Shown piece by piece: positions 1 to 8,047 of a stretch of DNA of 64,000 nt. The position numbers and the translations under genes were made by a program. Source of the DNA: Gracilimonas sp. (lineage in GTDB: Bacteria > Bacteroidota > Rhodothermia > Balneolales > Balneolaceae); the NCBI GenBank assembly GCA_022450045.1, contig JAKURD010000017.1, forward strand, positions 1 to 64,000, given 5' to 3'. The stretch's first letter is position 1, and each line of letters opens with the position of its first letter. The notes below the pieces were generated by a model. It saw nothing but the letters and a program-made list of their open reading frames with translations, did not search any database and had not been told where the DNA came from.

Positions 1-318
1 ATCCGCCAGGTTATCAGCTAAAATAGTTTCCCGCTTTTTTATGATCTGGGGAGCAAAGGAGCTTTTCCGATCCTGTGGGGTTTCTATCTGGAAGGTACCC
101 TCCGAGCTTTTGACCATTTTAGTGCCTTTCCCGTTGCGTTTATTGCCAGCCTCGCGCTGCTCTTCGCTCAGGTGAGCATCCATCTCCGCCTCCAGAGCGG
201 CCTCTAAAAACTGCTTGAGCATCGGAGCAAAAGCCCCGTCTTTACCAAATAAGGGCGTTCCGGATTTGAACTGCTCTAAAGCTTTACTTTGTAGTTTGTC
301 TAATTCTTGTTGTGTCAT
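1..318 (-). CDS. IS256-family (mutator-type) transposase, N-terminal part
   Basis: This is the first 106 codons of a transposase that continues past the left edge of the window. The ATG is at 316-318 on the minus strand. The protein opens MTQQELDKLQSKALEQFKSG and continues with LEAALEAEMDAHL and a GNKRNGKGTK segment, which is the usual N-terminal half of IS256/mutator-type DDE transposases. The catalytic region would lie outside the window. The gene points away from the integrase fragment on its right and reaches almost to the element end at about 375, the normal arrangement for an IS256 element. Family assignment is from recognised motifs, not a search. Confidence 0.85.
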   Translation of the reverse strand, partial: MTQQELDKLQSKALEQFKSGTPLFGKDGAFAPMLKQFLEAALEAEMDAHLSEEQREAGNKRNGKGTKMVKSSEGTFQIETPQDRKSSFAPQIIKKRETILADNLAD

Positions 319-375
319 AGGTGTCTAAGTTAACGTTGGTTTAAGTTACTTAGACAGAGTTTGATTTACACTCTC
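1..375 (-). mobile_element. IS256-family insertion sequence, one end only
   Basis: The element is partial and only its transposase 5' end lies in the window. Between the start codon and about 375 lies a non-coding end ending in GAGTTTGATTTACACTCTC (357-375), which reads on the minus strand as an IS256-like terminal repeat beginning GAGAGTGTAAATC. Immediately to the right, at 377, an open integron-integrase reading frame begins in mid-protein. The boundary is therefore placed at 375-376. The other end and the target duplication are outside the window. Confidence 0.7.
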
Positions 376-376
376 C

Positions 377-694
<318 letters not shown>

Positions 695-808
695 TTTTCA
701 GATAGAACGGTCAAGCTAAAGCACCTGAAAACATAGGGAAATATTTCATCAACGAAACCTCTATTGGGTAAGTAGCTGCTAAGTGATTGGCATGTCAAAC
801 ATCTTCTG

Positions 809-845
809 TTTTCTTGATTTTTTGGTTCGTTTTTTATCAAGAAAA
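809..845. repeat. Hairpin, 10-bp arms, in the gap after the integrase fragment
   Basis: TTTTCTTGAT (809-818) is the exact complement of ATCAAGAAAA (836-845), with a 17-nt loop containing TTGGTTCG. The rest of 695-1012 shows no credible coding region except the short integrase-like remnant at 961-993. The hairpin could act as a terminator or be a dispersed intergenic repeat. Confidence 0.4.
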
Positions 846-954
846 AATGAACAAAGATGCCGAAGCAAGAGAATAATATTTAAAATCAGGAAAGGGTAAA
901 AGATATATCAGAAATAGACGCAAAAGGTATGTTGGTGAGGATTAATTTCTAACG

Positions 955-1000
955 GGCCCGCGTCATCAACTACATCAAAAGCCCCTGTGGATACTATTTA
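955..1000 (+). pseudogene. Second remnant of an integron integrase 3' end
   Basis: The bases at 961-993 repeat the last coding bases of the recombinase fragment (643-690). They share CGTCATCAAC, then TACATCAAAA and CCCC-GTGGA, lack a 12-bp internal piece present in the longer copy, and carry one extra base that breaks the frame. The peptide would read [10 protein letters not shown], matching the [14 protein letters not shown] end of the upstream copy. It is either a second degraded integrase end or a local duplication. Confidence 0.55.
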
Positions 1001-1012
1001 TTATATTTAGCT

Positions 1013-1345
1013 ATGGAAGCCTATACATATATAGTAACCAATCCAAAAAAGACCACACTTTATACCGGGGTAACCAATGATCTGAGAAGGAGAATTATAG
1101 AGCATTATCTTGCCCGAGGTACATCCAAATCCTTTGCAGGGAAATATTATTGTTATTTTCTTATTTGGTATGAAGCCTTCCCAACAACGAATGAAGCTAT
1201 ACAAGCTGAGAAAAAGATAAAGGGGAAAAACAGAAAGTGGAAAGAAGAATTGATCAGAAAGCGTAATCTGTTTTGGAATTCATTAAATAAGAATGTTCTT
1301 GGAGAATGGCCACCGAATAAAACGTTGCCTCCAGAGTCATCCTGA
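1013..1345 (+). CDS. GIY-YIG nuclease family protein
   Basis: This 110-residue protein consists almost wholly of one GIY-YIG endonuclease fold. The N-terminus has YTYIVTN and, 12 residues on, LYTGVTNDLRRRIIEH, the GIY...YIG variant with the conserved arginine. A conserved glutamate lies in the EAIQAEKKIKGKNRKWKEEL helix. Single-domain proteins of this type (YhbQ-like) are common in Bacteroidota and often occur near mobile DNA; their biological role is poorly defined. The C-terminal residues ESS and the TGA stop are read from the terminal GTCATCCTGAG of the dispersed repeat that starts here, so the natural C-terminus may have been replaced. Confidence 0.8.
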   Translation: MEAYTYIVTNPKKTTLYTGVTNDLRRRIIEHYLARGTSKSFAGKYYCYFLIWYEAFPTTNEAIQAEKKIKGKNRKWKEELIRKRNLFWNSLNKNVLGEWPPNKTLPPESS

Positions 1346-1680
1346 GAATACCTTTGAAGGATCTCGCCTATAGCGAAGCATGGATGCTGTTTGCAACATC
1401 AACAGTTGCAGTGGATAGGTGGTTGCCGAGATTAAATTCGCAGCCTTAACTATGCAAGGTTCTTCGGGAGTACCCTGAGAATGAGTTTATAATTAAGCAG
1501 CGATGACGTAAAAAAAGCAGTCGTCCTGAGTGTACCTTCGAAGGATCTCGCCTTTAGCGAAGCACAGATGTTGTTTGTAACATCAATAGTTGTAGTGGAT
1601 AGGTGGTTGCCGGGATTAAATTCGCAGCCTAACTACGCAAGGTTCTTCGGGGGTACCCTCAGAATGACTAAGTATTTAAA
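1337..1680. repeat. Two tandem copies of dispersed repeat family B
   Basis: Copies at about 1337-1485 and 1520-1672 share the order GTCATCCTGAG, AAGGATCTCGCC, GCGAAGCA, TTTGCAACATCAA or similar, GTGGATAGGTGGTTGCCG, AAGGTTCTTCGGG and CCCT(C/G)AGAATGA. The ends are inverted relative to each other. Further copies are at 2500-2725 and 16857-17015. Nothing in 1346-1698 looks coding. Confidence 0.75.
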
Positions 1681-1698
1681 CAGAAATGAATATAGTAA

Positions 1699-1989
1699 CT
1701 ACCGCCCCTTCAAAACCCCCGACAAGTTCAGCTTATGAATAGGAATTAAGTAAGAAGAAAGCATCTCGTCTTTGTGAATTCCCAACTCCCCGGTTCCCCG
1801 AAAATCGACCATACAAACCTTCTCCGCCGTTTGTACCACTTCACCGATGCCATAATATTCAGGGCTTGGCCCGTAATATACCAGGTCACCCGTGCGAAGC
1901 GTATTTTTAGCCCTGCGGTGATAGGGGAGTATCACCGGGAGCAGGTCAAGCCGATAGGAAAGTTTGCGATTTCTTGAGAGTGCCATCAC
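1699..1989 (-). CDS. Hypothetical small protein downstream of tsaE
   Basis: This 96-residue protein starts inside the tsaE stop region (4-bp overlap), so it is probably co-transcribed with tsaE. It begins with a basic segment (SRNRKLSYRL). The centre, GDLVYYGPSPEYYGIGEVVQ followed by VDFRGTGELGIHKDEML, resembles the short beta-rich layout of DUF3553-like proteins, but the match is loose. No catalytic motif or membrane segment is visible. The translational coupling and the ordered sequence favour a real gene. Confidence 0.55.
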   Translation of the reverse strand: MMALSRNRKLSYRLDLLPVILPYHRRAKNTLRTGDLVYYGPSPEYYGIGEVVQTAEKVCMVDFRGTGELGIHKDEMLSSYLIPIHKLNLSGVLKGR

Positions 1990-2429
1990 TCGTGCTGCTT
2001 TTGATGAATATGAATGCTTCTTTTCGAATCCGAAACATGTGAAATATCAACCCGGATCGCTTCTTCAGGGATCAGGGAATCAATAATTCCGGGCCATTCG
2101 ATCAGGCAAACGCCCTCTCCATAAAAATATTCTTCAGCGCCAATTTCAAAGGCTTCCCGGACATTTTTTAATCGGTAACAATCAAAATGATACACGGGAA
2201 GTTCGCCGGAATATTCATGGATCAAGGTATAGGTTGGTGAACTTACGCTTTCAGGATCGACTCCAAAATACGAAGCCACGCCCTTCACAAAATGCGTTTT
2301 TCCGGCTCCCAGATCTCCTTCCAGACACACCACATCTCCGGGCCGGAGTTTTTTACCCAGCTCATATCCGGCCTCAATGGTTTCCTCAACGGAAGAACTT
2401 GCAATGGGTGCTGTCAAATCCATCAGCAT
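1986..2429 (-). CDS. tsaE: tRNA threonylcarbamoyladenosine biosynthesis ATPase TsaE
   Basis: TsaE is the ATPase that works with TsaB and TsaD to make t6A37 on tRNAs reading ANN codons, in the cytoplasm. The 147-residue length is normal. The P-loop GDLGAGKT is at residues 38-45, followed by the family motif SSPTYTLIHEY and, in the C-terminal half, the EYFYGEGVCLIEWPG strand (LIEWP is diagnostic). A second Met two codons in could also be the start. The downstream 96-aa ORF overlaps its stop. The tsaB and tsaD genes are not in the window. Confidence 0.95.
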   Translation of the reverse strand: MLMDLTAPIASSSVEETIEAGYELGKKLRPGDVVCLEGDLGAGKTHFVKGVASYFGVDPESVSSPTYTLIHEYSGELPVYHFDCYRLKNVREAFEIGAEEYFYGEGVCLIEWPGIIDSLIPEEAIRVDISHVSDSKRSIHIHQKQHE

Positions 2430-2499
2430 AACAGAAGATTAAATTTTATGATCACTAAAGATAACATGGAATTGATACATCTTTAGCGAAAAATTTAGA

Positions 2500-2725
2500 A
2501 GAGTCATCCTGAGAATACCTTCGAAGGATCTACCCTTTAGCGAAGCACGGATGTTGTTTGCAACATCAAAGGTGGTAGTGGACAGGTTGTTGCCGGGGTT
2601 AAGTACGAAGCCCTAACTATGCAAGGTTCTTCGGGAATGCCCTCAGAATGACTTAGTATTTAAACATTGATGACCTAGAAAAAGCAGTCATCCTGAGAAA
2701 CCGAATGACCTGCACAAGTACGAAG
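2500..2725. repeat. Dispersed repeat family B, third copy, with a partial extra copy
   Basis: This fills most of the 2430-2766 gap between porX and tsaE. GTCATCCTGAGAATACCTTC starts at about 2503 and the AAGGTTCTTCGGGAATGCCC end is near 2645. A second short start, GTCATCCTGAGA, lies at about 2688 followed by ACCGAATGACC. No coding frame is evident here. Confidence 0.7.
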
Positions 2726-2766
2726 CAATATCAACACTTTAAATTTGTGGCACCGTAACACAAAAA

Positions 2767-4308
2767 CTACTTCGGCCTCAATGTAGCAATGGGCAATATC
2801 ATCTCCTCCATGGAGGCACCGCCGTGCTGAAAGGTATCACGGTAGCGGTTTTGATAGCGGTGATAGTTGGTGGGATACACGAAGTAATAATCTTCCCGCG
2901 CGATCATATAATTATTGATGTTACCAACCACAGGTAACCGGAATTGCTGAGGATTATCTATAAAGATGACCGAGTCAGACTCATCGGCTTTCAAATTTCT
3001 TCCATATTTGTAGCGGAGATTGGTAGCCGTGTCTTTGTCGCCATATACCTTGGTATCCCGTAAAGCCCGCACTGAGCCGTGATCTGTTGTGATAATCAGC
3101 GTCACATCTTCGTTGGCCAGGCCTTTGAACATCTGCAACAGCGAAGAATGCTGAAACCAGGCTTCCGTTACCGAGCGGAAAGCGGATACATCCGGAGCCA
3201 GCTCCTTGATGACGTCAGAGTCGGAGCGGGAATGAACAAGGGTATCTACAAAATTAAATACAAAAGCAGCCAGTTTTGATTGTGCATAACTCTGGATTTT
3301 CTCAGCTACCCTGCGGCCGCTTGTAGCGTTGAGCATCTTTTCATATTTAAAATTGATGTCGAGGCCGTGGCGTTCAAGCTGTCGTTTTAATAACTCTTCT
3401 TCGTGGCGGTTCAGGGAGGTTTCATCCTGACCCTGTTGCCATAAGTCCGGGTACATCCGGTCAATATCAGCAGGATATAAACCCGCAAAAATGGAATTCC
3501 GGGAATAAGGAGTTGCGGTCGGTAAAATGGAATAGTAGAAATCCGTATCAATGGAAAAGTAGTTGGAAAGAAAAGGTTCGAAGATCAGCCACTGATCATA
3601 CCGCATGCAATCTATTATAAAGAACATCACGTGCTCATCCTTTTCGAGGCGGGGATTCACGTACTTTTCAAATATCTCCGGAGAGAGTGTTGGCCGGCTG
3701 TCACTATTGCCCATCCAGTCCCGGTATTCCTGATCTAAAAATTTCCCAAATTCTTTATTGGCCTGCTGAAACTGATCCGACAACACTTGCTGTAACCCCT
3801 CATCCCCGTTCCCAAGGTCAATTTCCCACTGGGTCAGCTCTTTATACACATCAATCCATTCCTTCCAGTGCGTGCCGGGGTGAATTCTTGAGGCCAGCTT
3901 ATTAAACTGCCGCAAATAGATCTGCGCAGATTTTTCGGTTTGAATGCGGCTCCGCTCCAGCAGCCGTTTAGTGGTCAATAAAATTTGGTGGGGATTTACC
4001 GGCTTGATGAGATAATCGGAGATCTTGCCGCCAATGGCATCTTCCATGATCGACTCTTCCTCACTTTTAGTGATCATGACCACAGGCAGAGAAGGTTGCA
4101 GAGACTTTATCTTTTCAAGGGTTTCGATGCCACCCATACCAGGCATTTGTTCATCCAGGAACACAATGTCGAAGGATTCGGAGGAGATCAAACTTACGGC
4201 GTCGTCACCGTTTGTGACAGGAGTGATTTCAAATCCCTTTTTTTCTAAAAATATAATGTGTGATTGCAGATGATCGATCTCATCGTCTGCCCAAAGTATT
4301 TTTGGCAT
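2767..4308 (-). CDS. porX: PorX-type response regulator with PglZ (alkaline-phosphatase-like) domain
   Basis: The protein begins [14 protein letters not shown] at 4308; an upstream ATG at 4362 would add 18 residues that do not fit a receiver domain. Residues 1-125 form a CheY-like receiver with DDE near the start, [15 protein letters not shown] carrying the phospho-acceptor Asp, and a conserved Lys in YLIKPVN. The C-terminal half is a PglZ domain with [30 protein letters not shown], a TTDHGS metal-binding motif and [13 protein letters not shown] at the end. PorX is known to control type IX secretion genes with the PorY kinase and the sigma factor SigP, and the PglZ part hydrolyses cyclic oligonucleotides in P. 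gingivalis. No porY or sigP is adjacent. A T9SS-sorted protein is encoded at 9077. Confidence 0.93.
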   Translation of the reverse strand: MPKILWADDEIDHLQSHIIFLEKKGFEITPVTNGDDAVSLISSESFDIVFLDEQMPGMGGIETLEKIKSLQPSLPVVMITKSEEESIMEDAIGGKISDYLIKPVNPHQILLTTKRLLERSRIQTEKSAQIYLRQFNKLASRIHPGTHWKEWIDVYKELTQWEIDLGNGDEGLQQVLSDQFQQANKEFGKFLDQEYRDWMGNSDSRPTLSPEIFEKYVNPRLEKDEHVMFFIIDCMRYDQWLIFEPFLSNYFSIDTDFYYSILPTATPYSRNSIFAGLYPADIDRMYPDLWQQGQDETSLNRHEEELLKRQLERHGLDINFKYEKMLNATSGRRVAEKIQSYAQSKLAAFVFNFVDTLVHSRSDSDVIKELAPDVSAFRSVTEAWFQHSSLLQMFKGLANEDVTLIITTDHGSVRALRDTKVYGDKDTATNLRYKYGRNLKADESDSVIFIDNPQQFRLPVVGNINNYMIAREDYYFVYPTNYHRYQNRYRDTFQHGGASMEEMILPIATLRPK

Positions 4309-4411
4309 GGAATTCCTGTCCGTTAATATTTGCTGCTGTATCCCAAAATACGAAAGACGCATCTAATCTCACTTTTTTGGCACAGTGTTTAAATAATGAT
4401 GAATAAATTGA

Positions 4412-4954
4412 TTAATCCCTGAGGGTAATAAACGGCCGGATATTTTCCAGGCGTTTTTCCCCGATACCCTTAACGTTAATGAGTTCGTGGATGGAATCAA
4501 AGCCGCCATTCGCCTCTCTGTAGTCGATAATATTCTGAGCATAACTTGGCCCGATGCCATCTAACTTTTGCAGCTCAGCACTGTTTGCAGTATTGATATT
4601 TATCAAAATTGAAATGGTCGTTACTTCGCGATCAGGAATCATTTTTGCATCTGTAGCATCGACCTGAGTTTCAGAAGATTGCTCATCGGCTTTTTCAACT
4701 GTTGCCTGCGGAAGATATTTTGCAGCATTTTCTTTCTCTTCTTGTTGAATAATCGTACTTCGCCTTTCAAATTCAGCAACAATCTTTTCATACTCCGCCG
4801 AGTCATATTGAAAAGAACGCTCCAAAAATATGGACATGGAAAATAAAACAACCAATATGCCTAATAGAAGACTAAAAGCTATACGTTCTTTCCTGGAGAT
4901 CTGAAGTTTCTCCAACCAGAAAAAAGCCTTCCGTTTTAGGTTATTGAGATTCAT
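4412..4954 (-). CDS. ComEA-like membrane-anchored helix-hairpin-helix protein
   Basis: The start at 4954 (MNLNNLKRKAFF) is preferred; an upstream Met adds nine unlikely residues. One membrane segment, AFSLLLGILVVLFSMSIFL, lies at about residues 27-46. A charged, possibly coiled stretch follows, then a C-terminal helix-hairpin-helix pair of the ComEA type: ININTANSAELQKLDGIG, NIIDYREANGGF and LINVKGIGEKRLENIRPFI. ComEA homologues bind DNA on the outer face of the membrane during natural transformation. Many Bacteroidota encode short ComEA-like proteins, so a competence role is plausible but not proven. No other com gene is adjacent. It lies 103 nt upstream of porX on the same strand. Confidence 0.8.
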   Translation of the reverse strand: MNLNNLKRKAFFWLEKLQISRKERIAFSLLLGILVVLFSMSIFLERSFQYDSAEYEKIVAEFERRSTIIQQEEKENAAKYLPQATVEKADEQSSETQVDATDAKMIPDREVTTISILININTANSAELQKLDGIGPSYAQNIIDYREANGGFDSIHELINVKGIGEKRLENIRPFITLRD

Positions 4955-5160
4955 ACGCCTAATATGATTGTGGCAGGGCAAAAATTCAACGATAATTTTT
5001 AAAGATCGAAATTGCAGATTTTAGTAATTTTTTGACCGATACGGATGGGATCAAGGCCCTACTATTCTTGATTTACGATTAACCGATTAGCGAATGATTG
5101 ATTTAAGAAGATGGGATTGCAGTGAAAGCAGATGGGGCCCTTGGTCACAACACCCCACGA

Positions 5161-5301
5161 AATTCAAAAAGGAACGGCTTTTTGAATTGATCTCCCCTCG
5201 AGGGGAGACTGGCGAATATTGAACAGGGGAACACTGAATATCGAAGTGTGTTAATCAATGCTGTATTCGTTATTGAATATTCCTCTGTTCAATATTCGGA
5301 G
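5161..5301. repeat. Cluster of nested palindromes in the 4955-5508 gap
   Basis: Three inverted repeats follow each other. AATTCAAAAAG (5161-5171) pairs with CTTTTTGAATT (5178-5188). TCTCCCCTCGAGGGGAGA (5191-5208) is a perfect 18-nt palindrome. CGAATATTGAACAGGGGAA (from 5213) pairs imperfectly with TTCCTCTGTTCAATATTCG (to 5301). The last resembles the family C repeats at 15.5, 15.9 and 17.8 kb. The gap of about 550 bases holds no convincing gene. Confidence 0.6.
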
Positions 5302-5446
5302 AGTTCTCCCTTGCCTGTCCCGTACCACGGTCGGAGAGGGAGGTGCCGGACTGAGCGAATGCGAAGTCTGGCGGAAGGTGCCTATAGCCATGGGCGAAGG
5401 TTTTTATTATCCGGGGGCTATTGATATGTTACCCCTTCAGGGTAAG

Positions 5447-5493
5447 AAAAATCCCACTCCCGCTTGTTTCCCATTCAGGGATGTGGGATTTTT
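5447..5493. terminator. Strong hairpin just upstream of the alpha/beta hydrolase start
   Basis: AAAAATCCCAC (5447-5457) pairs exactly with GTGGGATTTTT (5483-5493), 11 bp, ending 15 nt before the ATG at 5509. The U-rich 3' arm gives it a terminator or attenuator shape. It lies in repeat-like sequence (ACCCCTTCAGGGT just before it), so it may simply be a dispersed element. Confidence 0.45.
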
Positions 5494-5508
5494 GGCAAAA
5501 CCAATATC

Positions 5509-6297
5509 ATGCCAGACATCCATACTTTTACATATCAGCATCAGCAGATCATCTACAAGAAAACCGGCGAAGGAAAACCGCTGGTGATCCTACACGGTTG
5601 GGGAAGCAGCAAGCGCGTAATGATGCCGGTTGCTGAAAACCTGGCTCACCTGCGAACAAACTACGTGCCCGACCTGCCCGGCTTTGGTGATTCCCCCGAC
5701 CCCCACCGCGCATGGAGCATTGATGATTATGCCGATGCCGTTCAGGCTTTTATTGAATCTTTGGAGGAAGAAAAAGTGGATGTGCTTGTTCACTCTTTTG
5801 GAGGCAGGATCATCCTTAAACTTTGTGCCCGCGATTTTGGGAAAAAATATATTGATAAAGTACTGATAACAGGCGGAGCAGGAATGAAACCCAGGCGCTC
5901 CATGAAATTCTACATCAAAAAATATACAGCCAAGATTCTGAAAGCCCCGTTTATGATCCTCCCCGGCTCACTCCGTGAAAAAGCACTGGGATGGTTGCGA
6001 TCCACTTCACTTTGGAAAAGCCTTGGTTCATCCGATTACTCCAAACTATCCGGTGTGATGAGAGAAACCTTTGTGAAATCAGTGACTGAGTATCTGGAAT
6101 CAACCTTGCCAGACATTCCGCATGAAGTGCTCCTGCTGTGGGGACGAAATGATGATGCCACTCCGGTGTACCAGGGCGAACGCATCGAAAAGGGAATTGA
6201 AAATGCAGCATTGGTGATCATAGAGGATGCAGGTCATTACGCTTTCCTCGATAAACCCAAGCAGTTTGCTAAAATAGCGGAAGCTTTTTTTAAGTAA
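5509..6297 (+). CDS. Alpha/beta hydrolase
   Basis: This 262-residue alpha/beta-fold hydrolase starts MPDIHTFTYQHQQI at 5509; the longer frame reads through the upstream hairpin and is rejected. HGWGSS is the oxyanion-hole HG motif. VHSFGGRI is the nucleophile elbow (G/H-x-S-x-G with Ser). LLWGRNDDATPV carries the acid Asp and EDAGHYAFLDKP the catalytic His. The substrate cannot be told from sequence. It resembles the esterase/epoxide-hydrolase-like group. The TAA stop overlaps the left end of repeat A1: T6295 is the last base of the flanking direct repeat and the following AA begins the element. Confidence 0.85.
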   Translation: MPDIHTFTYQHQQIIYKKTGEGKPLVILHGWGSSKRVMMPVAENLAHLRTNYVPDLPGFGDSPDPHRAWSIDDYADAVQAFIESLEEEKVDVLVHSFGGRIILKLCARDFGKKYIDKVLITGGAGMKPRRSMKFYIKKYTAKILKAPFMILPGSLREKALGWLRSTSLWKSLGSSDYSKLSGVMRETFVKSVTEYLESTLPDIPHEVLLLWGRNDDATPVYQGERIEKGIENAALVIIEDAGHYAFLDKPKQFAKIAEAFFK

Positions 6298-6646
6298 CGT
6301 GAATTCGAGATAATTATCCTCGTTAAAGCCTTTGAGTCACCGTCTGACCATTTGTTTGATTTGGGCACCTGCGTCTTTTCCTATCCTAATCCAACTCCCG
6401 GTGCTTGCATCATCGATCAGACGGGTGATCCGTCAGATCGAGTCCGTGGTTGTAGTGTGCTCTGCCTCTTCGGTCTGATGGCTCCAAGTCCATCTGACCG
6501 ATGGCCTGATTCGGGCACCCAAGCTTGTTCATATCCTAATCCAGGGCCCTGCGCCTGTCTCATCCATCAGACGGGTGATATGTCGGATGAATCTCATAGT
6601 TATTTTAAAATTCTTTTAGAAACATTCTTTATCTCGAACTCACGTT
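6296..6646. mobile_element. MITE-like repeat family A, copy A1
   Basis: The terminal inverted repeats are AACGTGAATTCGAGATAA on the left and TTATCTCGAACTCACGTT on the right. The element is flanked by AAGT on both sides (6292-6295 and 6647-6650). The interior carries repeated CATCTGACCG and TCAGACGG segments that can fold on themselves. No transposase-like ORF is present. The 98-codon open frame here is fortuitous. The element fills most of the gap between the hydrolase and the pseudouridine synthase. Confidence 0.7.
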
Positions 6647-6649
6647 AAG

Positions 6650-6745
6650 TAGATATTAGACATGAGGTATTAGACCTGAGACTTCTTTTATCTTACGTCT
6701 AATATCTCTTGTCTCATATCTAACATCTCAAATCTTACATCTTTC
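6650..6745. repeat. TAGATATTAGACATGAG-type inverted repeat overlapping a CDS 3' end
   Basis: Short units such as GATATTAGACATGAG and the complements CTCATATCTAACATCTC are repeated in both orientations. The minus-strand pseudouridine synthase gene ends inside it. This is low-complexity intergenic sequence that has become coding for the last residues of the enzyme. Confidence 0.6.
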
Positions 6746-7614
6746 ATCTCATAATTCACCCCAAGCTCTTCAATTTCCAGGCCGGCATTCAGTAAGTTTA
6801 TTCCAGCTTTCTGAGCCCGTTTACTGCTTTTGTCTCCATCAATTCCATAGATGGGGTCGTCGATAATGGGATAGCCCCACCGCTCAAGATGCAGCCGAAT
6901 TTGGTGGGTACGGCCGGTTTTTGGGGAGCATTTTACAATGGCTGAACCTTCTCTTCGTACTGCCACTTCAAAATGGGTGACGGCTTCTTTGGCATGCTTT
7001 AGCCCCTGCCTACTCTCAAACACGAATCCATTTTTGCGGCGGATGGGAGCATCAATGGTAATCGATTCTTCTTCAGGATTTCCGGAAACCACCGCATAAT
7101 AGGTTTTCTTCACTTTCGACTCACTGAAGCAGATCATCGCTTTTTGGGCAAAGTCCTTATTTCGTGCAAACAGGACAAGGCCGGAAGTCACAGAATCCAG
7201 CCGATGCACGATTCGCAGGTTTTGATATCCGTGTTCCTCCAGGATTCTGCTTAGTGAATTCTTGTTATATCGTCCGCCCGGATGCATGGGCATGGGGGCA
7301 GGTTTGTAAACGATCAGGAAATCCTCGGTTTCTTCCAGAATTTGGACTTCATCAGGAACCGACGGCTCTTTCACGGTAGGGTTGTGATGGAAAATCTCGT
7401 CCTGAAGGTTGAGGATATGACCGGCAGACACTTGTTTCCCATTCACCCCAACATGTCCGTTTTGGATCTTGGTTTCCCAAACTTTCACCCCGTGAAATGG
7501 AAAGCGAGTGTGCATAAGATTGAGCAGGGTATCACCTTCAAATTCCGGCTTTACCTTAAATCGGTAGGTGATGGAATAAGGAGATACAATGCGTACAGCT
7601 CTGTGTGAATACAT
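6688..7614 (-). CDS. RluA-family RNA pseudouridine synthase
   Basis: This 308-residue enzyme of the RluA/RluD family isomerises uridine to pseudouridine in RNA. The N-terminal part (about 35-80) resembles an S4-like RNA-binding domain (KVWETKIQNGHVGVNGK). The catalytic motif RIVHRLDSVTSGLVLFA, with the catalytic Asp, is at about 133-149. A conserved GRTHQIRLHLERWGYPIIDD stretch lies near 237-256. The exact RNA target is not identifiable. The last 20 or so residues (YEMKDVRFEMLDMRQEILDVR) are a repetitive tail encoded by the inverted repeat at 6650-6745 and are unlikely to belong to the ancestral protein. MITE-like copies A1 and A2 flank the gene on both sides. Confidence 0.9.
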   Translation of the reverse strand: MYSHRAVRIVSPYSITYRFKVKPEFEGDTLLNLMHTRFPFHGVKVWETKIQNGHVGVNGKQVSAGHILNLQDEIFHHNPTVKEPSVPDEVQILEETEDFLIVYKPAPMPMHPGGRYNKNSLSRILEEHGYQNLRIVHRLDSVTSGLVLFARNKDFAQKAMICFSESKVKKTYYAVVSGNPEEESITIDAPIRRKNGFVFESRQGLKHAKEAVTHFEVAVRREGSAIVKCSPKTGRTHQIRLHLERWGYPIIDDPIYGIDGDKSSKRAQKAGINLLNAGLEIEELGVNYEMKDVRFEMLDMRQEILDVR

Positions 7615-7621
7615 ATTAAAT

Positions 7622-7935
7622 AAGGTGAGTTCGAGATAAGAACTAAGTTAAAAGGACAAAAACAGATGCTTTTGGGCACCCAAGCTTGTTCTTAGCCTCA
7701 TCCAGCATCCTGCGCCTGCACCATCGATCAGATGGGGTTTCCATCAGATCGAATCTGTGGCTGTTTGCCCTGCCCCTCGGTCTGATGGCTCCAAGCCCAT
7801 CTGACCGATTGCCTGATTTGGGCACTTAAACTTGTTCTTATCCTAATCCAACATTCTGCGTCTACACTATCAATCAGCCCATACATCAGAAGGATCTTGC
7901 AGCTATTCTAACATTCTTTATATCGAATTCACGTT
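7622..7935. mobile_element. MITE-like repeat family A, copy A2
   Basis: The left end is AAGGTGAGTTCGAGATAA and the right end TTATATCGAATTCACGTT, flanked by AAAT on each side (7618-7621 and 7936-7939). The interior shares GGGCACCCAAGCTTGTTC, CCTGCGCCTGCACCATCGAT and CATCTGACCGATTG with other copies. Together with the hairpin at 7957-7982 it accounts for the 7615-8047 gap, which has no gene. Confidence 0.7.
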
Positions 7936-7956
7936 AAATAAGGAAAAAAACAGAAC

Positions 7957-7982
7957 CTGCGAGCGTCCATAGGTCCTCGCAG
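7957..7982. terminator. Short hairpin downstream of trhO
   Basis: CTGCGAG (7957-7963) pairs with CTCGCAG (7976-7982) with a 12-nt loop. It lies about 65 nt beyond the minus-strand trhO stop. The stem is only 7 bp and has no strong U-tract, so a terminator role is tentative. Confidence 0.3.
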
Positions 7983-8047
7983 CGTTCGGTGAATAGGGAG
8001 TGGAAATAAATACTGTTTATTTCGAATCAAGGGTAATTATAGAATTA

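Noticed and set aside
1337..2725. Repeats as a CRISPR array
   Set aside because: The units are about 150 bp, unevenly spaced, with inverted ends and no regular short spacer-repeat alternation. No cas gene is present.
5258..5636. Open frames of 71-109 codons before the alpha/beta hydrolase
   Set aside because: They run through palindromic repeat sequence and partly overlap the hydrolase in another frame. No motif or start context supports them.
6352..6648. 98-codon open frame in the gap after the hydrolase
   Set aside because: It lies wholly inside repeat A1 and reads the same DPSD/PGACIIDQTGD units repeatedly. Other copies of the repeat do not keep the frame.
7164..7608. Plus-strand frames of 71 and 108 codons
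   Set aside because: They are antisense shadows of the RluA-type pseudouridine synthase gene, whose motifs are unambiguous.
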